Source: an uncultured Prevotella sp. | GTDB lineage: Bacteria; Bacteroidota; Bacteroidia; Bacteroidales; Bacteroidaceae | Length of the DNA stretch: 16,670 nucleotides | Reading direction: 5' to 3' | Assembly: GCA_900550635.1 (NCBI GenBank) | Contig: URSZ01000049.1 | Coordinates: forward strand, 1-16,670 | Shown here: positions 13,518 through 16,670 of the stretch, in pieces | Numbering within the stretch: the first letter of the stretch is position 1 | Layout: every line of letters starts with the position of its first letter | Notes under the pieces: model-generated | The model's database searches: none | The model's input: only the letters and a program-made list of their open reading frames with translations | Told to the model about the DNA's origin: nothing | Program-made: the position numbers and the translations under genes

Positions 13518-16019
13518 ATGGACAATAAGGACAAGGCAAAAAAAACATACCCTGTCACCGGTATGAGCTGCGCCTCATGCGCCGCCCGCGTAAGCAAGGC
13601 GCTAAACAGTTGCCAAGGCGTTTATGAAGCCAACATAAACTACGCCTCGGCCACGGCCCTTGTAACCTACAACCCGCGGGAATGCACCCCCGCCGACCTG
13701 AAAGCGGCCGTGCAAAACGCAGGCTACGACCTGCTTACCGAAACCGGCGGCAAAGCAATCGAAGAAACCGTTGAATCCGAGCACGCAAAGGAATACCGCA
13801 AACTGAAAAGGCAAACCATTGCCTCCGTTGCGCTGTCCGTGCCGGTAATGCTGCTGAGCATGTTCCTCATGGACGTTCCAGCCGTGAAATACGTCGTATG
13901 GCTCTTGTCTACAATAGTGGTTTTCGTCTTTGGGCGACGCTTTCACATCAACGCTTTAAAGCAACTGCGACACCGCTCGGCCAACATGGACACGCTCGTT
14001 TCCAACAGCACAGGCATAGCCTACCTGTTCAGCGTATTCAACCTTTTCTTCCCCGGCTTCTGGCTCTCGCACGGTATCGAGCCGCACGTATATTTCGAGT
14101 CGGCAAGCATGATAATTGCCTTCATACTCCTCGGACGTCTGCTCGAAGCACGCGCAAAACAGAAAACATCCACCGCCATAAGGAAACTGATGGGCTTGCA
14201 GCCTAAAACCGTAACTGTTCTTACCGACACAGGCGAAAAAGACATACCCGTGGAACAGGCCCTCGCAGGCTGCACAATAATAGTGCGCCCGGGCGAACGC
14301 ATTGCCGCCGACGGAACGGTTGCCGCAGGCGAGTCATACGTGGACGAAAGCATGCTGACCGGCGAACCTCTGCCCACGTTCAAAAAACAAGGCGACAGCG
14401 TCTTTGCCGGCTCGGTAAACAGCACCGGTTCGTTCCGCTTCGTAGCCGCCAAAACCGGCAGCGACACCATGCTGGCGCAGATAATACGCATGGTGCAGGA
14501 CGCGCAAGGCAGCAAAGCCCCGGTGCAACAACTTGTCGACAAGATAGCCGCCGTATTCGTGCCTGTGATAATCGCGCTGTCGGTATTGGTGTTTGCCGCA
14601 TGGTGGGTTTTTGCGCCCGAAGCAGGCTTCGTACACGGAATCCTGGCCATGATTACCGTTTTGATTATAGCATGCCCGTGCGCATTGGGACTTGCCACAC
14701 CCACGGCCCTTATAGTAGGAATCGGGAAAGGAGCTGAAAACGGTATCCTGATAAAAGACGCCACAAGCCTTGAAACGGCCCGAAAAATAAACGCAGTAGT
14801 ACTCGACAAGACAGGGACAATCACCGAAGGCAAGCCTGTTGTCACCGACGAACTCTGGAACAACAATACCGAAAACGCACGCAACATACTTTACAGCCTT
14901 GAGAAATCATCTTCCCACCCGCTTGCCGAAGCTGTTGCCGCTTCGCTGAAAGGCGCACAAGCGATTAACATAAACAACTTCGAGAACATCCCGGGCAAAG
15001 GAGTGAAAGGAAACGTCGGAGGTGAGACATATTTTGCCGGAAACGAGGAGCTCCTGCTCGCCAACCGCATAAAAACCGACGCCCTCCTGCAGGAAAAGGG
15101 CGCCGCCTGGACAAAAGACGCAAAAACTGTGGTCTGGTTTGCCGACTCCGCCTGGGCATTGGCCGCCATAGCCATAACCGACAAGATAAAAGAGACTTCT
15201 CCGCAAGCCATATCCAACCTGCGCGCAATGGGTATTGAAGTCTACATGCTCACAGGCGACAACGAAGCGTCGGCAGCCGCCGTGGCCAAGGCAACAGGCG
15301 TTACCAGCTACAAGGCAAAAGTACTGCCGCAAGACAAGGCCGGTTTTGTAAAAAGCCTCCAGGCCGAAGGACACAAGGTAGCCATGGTGGGCGACGGAAT
15401 AAACGACAGCGCCGCCCTGGCGCAAGCCGACCTCGGCATTGCAATGGGAAAAGGCAGCGACATAGCCATTGATACCGCTATGATAACCATACTTTCGTCC
15501 GACCTTACCAGAATACCCGAAGCCATACGCCTGTCGCAGCTCACAATACGCACCATACGCCAAAACCTATTCTGGGCATTCATATACAACATCATCGCCG
15601 TGCCCGTGGCAGCAGGCATACTCTACCCCATAAACGGCTTTCTGCTCAACCCCATGATTGGCGGCGCGGCCATGGCGTTCAGCAGCGTTAGCGTGGTGTC
15701 GAACAGCCTGCGGCTCAAGCGCAAGAAAACAGGCACATCAGCGCAAGCCGTTGCACAGTGCGCCGCACCCTACTTTACGAAAGAAGAAAACGTAAAAAAC
15801 AATAACCTCATGAAATACGAATTTAAAGTCGAAGGCATGATGTGCGACCATTGCCGCACGCATGTAGAAAAAGCATTGAACAGTATCGAAGGAGTAAAGG
15901 CCACCGTAACCCTTAATCCACCCGTGGCCACGATAGAATCCGACCACACACTGACATCAGGCGACCTGCAACAGGTCATTACCGAAAAGGCCGGCGACTA
16001 TACAATACTTGACATGTAA
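13518..16019 (+). CDS. copA: Cu(+)-exporting P1B-type ATPase with N- and C-terminal HMA domains
   Basis: The 833-residue protein pumps monovalent copper out of the cytoplasm with ATP. An N-terminal heavy-metal domain has GMSCASC (Cys18, Cys21). The core carries the TGE actuator loop (281-283), the transmembrane CPC motif (386-388), the phosphorylated Asp430 in DKTGT, the HP motif (467-468) and GDGIND (625-630). Tyr690-Asn691 and Met719 with Ser722-Ser723 in the last two helices mark the Cu(+) subgroup. After the last helix, a linker of about 40 residues leads to a second metal domain (765-833) with GMMCDHC (Cys776, Cys779), resembling a free copper chaperone. Met765 is preceded by a start-like context. 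The gene lies 48 bp after the CGGC gene and 12 bp before the Fur-family gene. Confidence 0.96.
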   Translation: MDNKDKAKKTYPVTGMSCASCAARVSKALNSCQGVYEANINYASATALVTYNPRECTPADLKAAVQNAGYDLLTETGGKAIEETVESEHAKEYRKLKRQTIASVALSVPVMLLSMFLMDVPAVKYVVWLLSTIVVFVFGRRFHINALKQLRHRSANMDTLVSNSTGIAYLFSVFNLFFPGFWLSHGIEPHVYFESASMIIAFILLGRLLEARAKQKTSTAIRKLMGLQPKTVTVLTDTGEKDIPVEQALAGCTIIVRPGERIAADGTVAAGESYVDESMLTGEPLPTFKKQGDSVFAGSVNSTGSFRFVAAKTGSDTMLAQIIRMVQDAQGSKAPVQQLVDKIAAVFVPVIIALSVLVFAAWWVFAPEAGFVHGILAMITVLIIACPCALGLATPTALIVGIGKGAENGILIKDATSLETARKINAVVLDKTGTITEGKPVVTDELWNNNTENARNILYSLEKSSSHPLAEAVAASLKGAQAININNFENIPGKGVKGNVGGETYFAGNEELLLANRIKTDALLQEKGAAWTKDAKTVVWFADSAWALAAIAITDKIKETSPQAISNLRAMGIEVYMLTGDNEASAAAVAKATGVTSYKAKVLPQDKAGFVKSLQAEGHKVAMVGDGINDSAALAQADLGIAMGKGSDIAIDTAMITILSSDLTRIPEAIRLSQLTIRTIRQNLFWAFIYNIIAVPVAAGILYPINGFLLNPMIGGAAMAFSSVSVVSNSLRLKRKKTGTSAQAVAQCAAPYFTKEENVKNNNLMKYEFKVEGMMCDHCRTHVEKALNSIEGVKATVTLNPPVATIESDHTLTSGDLQQVITEKAGDYTILDM
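15810..16019 (+). CDS. Possible internally initiated CopZ-like copper chaperone (69 residues), in frame within copA
   Basis: An in-frame ATG at 15810 would give a 69-residue HMA protein of the length and shape of free copper chaperones, with GMMCDHC in the first loop and ending at the copA stop. The bases before it, AACAATAACCTCATGAA, resemble those before the CGGC gene start (AACAAAACCTCATGAA at 13116), both with the ending ACCTCATGAA. This suggests either a remnant of an ancestral separate gene now fused to copA, or a live internal start giving both a fused and a free chaperone. Nothing in the sequence proves it is used. Confidence 0.35.
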   Translation: MKYEFKVEGMMCDHCRTHVEKALNSIEGVKATVTLNPPVATIESDHTLTSGDLQQVITEKAGDYTILDM

Positions 16020-16031
16020 CAAAACACCGGC

Positions 16032-16451
16032 ATGAATACCGAAAACGACAGCATTATACTCGAAAGAAAAGGCGTGCGCCCTACCGCCAACAGGATTCTA
16101 ATACTGCGCACCATGCTCGCCGCCGACCACCCCGTATCGTTGCCCGAACTCGAAGACATCATGGAAACGATGGACAAGTCGAGCATATTCCGCGTGCTCA
16201 ACGTATTCGTAAAACACCATGTGGCCCACGAGATAGAAGACGGAAGCGGTGTTATGAAATACGAGATTTGCAGCGGCCGGGACAAATGCACGCTCGACGA
16301 CATGCACATACACTTCTACTGCGAGGTGTGCCACCGCACATTCTGCTTCAAGACGATACACGTGCCGGGAATAGACCTGCCCGAGGGATTCACCGTCAAC
16401 TCAATCAACTACATGGCCAAAGGCATCTGCCCCGAATGCAGCGGCAAGTAA
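16032..16451 (+). CDS. Fur-family metal-responsive transcriptional regulator
   Basis: The 139-residue protein has the Fur layout. An N-terminal winged helix spans residues 1-75 (GVRPTANRILILRTML, then KSSIFRVLNVFVKHHVAHEI as recognition helix and wing). A metal-binding dimerisation domain follows. It shows HIHFYCEVC (92-100) and CPEC (133-136), the paired cysteines of a structural zinc site, plus additional Cys80, Cys86 and Cys105. Fur, Zur and PerR types cannot be separated from sequence alone. Only 12 bp separate it from copA, so it is co-transcribed with the copper exporter. It may autoregulate this operon, which would be unusual because copper operons are mostly controlled by CueR, CsoR or CopY. 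Confidence 0.9.
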   Translation: MNTENDSIILERKGVRPTANRILILRTMLAADHPVSLPELEDIMETMDKSSIFRVLNVFVKHHVAHEIEDGSGVMKYEICSGRDKCTLDDMHIHFYCEVCHRTFCFKTIHVPGIDLPEGFTVNSINYMAKGICPECSGK

Positions 16452-16492
16452 ATGCTACCGCAACACAAATCAATGCCGCCGCAAGACACCCC

Positions 16493-16527
16493 AATGCCGC
16501 CCGTCCGATAAGGACAGGCGGCATTTT
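16493..16527 (+). terminator. Rho-independent terminator of the CGGC-copA-fur operon
   Basis: AATGCCGCCCGTCC (16493-16506) pairs with GGACAGGCGGCATT (16512-16525) with a single C-A mismatch around a five-base loop, and a T tract follows. The word CAATGCCGCC also occurs once more just upstream (about 16471). The rest, to 16670, shows no gene or clear signal. Confidence 0.88.
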
Positions 16528-16670
16528 TCATTCCCCACCAACCCACATTCCCACACACATACAGAACACACAAGCCTCGTTGCGATGAATAAATATGCAG
16601 GCGCGGAGTTTTGAGGCGGGGAAACGGGGCGGGAAAATGCAGACAAAAAGAGCGGGGATTTTTGTTGCAC

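Noticed and set aside
16470..16670. Minus-strand open frame of 66 residues at the right edge
   Set aside because: It runs through the terminator of the fur-type gene and has no recognisable motif or conserved look.

Overview
The window looks like chromosomal DNA from a member of the Bacteroidota, most likely order Bacteroidales and possibly Prevotellaceae. The reasons are four promoter elements of the Bacteroidota type (TAnnTTTG at the -7 position), A-rich leaders without a Shine-Dalgarno sequence, a lipoprotein signal ending in SCG, a T9SS-like C-terminal domain, and the order sppA-lpxK-punA-thiL that is familiar from this group. No rRNA, tRNA, transposase, phage gene or CRISPR array is visible. 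The genus is inference.

Layout: (1) Positions 1-1382 hold the C-terminal part of a TonB-dependent outer-membrane receptor cut by the left edge. (2) Positions 1558-2780 hold a lactonase-family beta-propeller predicted to be a lipoprotein, with its own promoter and terminator. (3) Positions 3072-7948, minus strand, hold a housekeeping operon: sppA (protease IV), lpxK (lipid A 4'-kinase), punA (purine nucleoside phosphorylase) and thiL (thiamine-phosphate kinase). (4) Positions 8325-12602, plus strand, hold a five-gene operon: a VTC-domain polyphosphate polymerase, a DUF4956 membrane protein, a DUF2490 outer-membrane barrel, a small secreted protein ending in a T9SS-like domain, and a secreted right-handed beta-helix protein of the DUF4353/Cthe_2159 type. 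(5) Positions 13000-16528, plus strand, hold a metal operon: a CGGC-domain cysteine-rich protein, a CopA-type Cu(+) P1B-ATPase with an extra C-terminal metal-binding domain, and a Fur-family regulator.

The most intriguing unit is operon 4. It joins an intracellular polyphosphate-synthase fold to an inner-membrane protein, an outer-membrane barrel and two exported proteins, which suggests a polyphosphate-linked envelope system of unknown purpose. The best unexplained DNA structure is a family of three intergenic arrays (2914-2976, 8069-8131, 12783-12845). Each has exactly three abutting 21-bp units of the form AAAATA-N9-TATTT(C/T), a spacing of two helical turns, and two of the arrays share flanking sequence. 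They sit only at operon boundaries. A third item is the C-terminal metal-binding domain of CopA, which has its own start-like signal and could also be made as a separate 69-residue copper chaperone.
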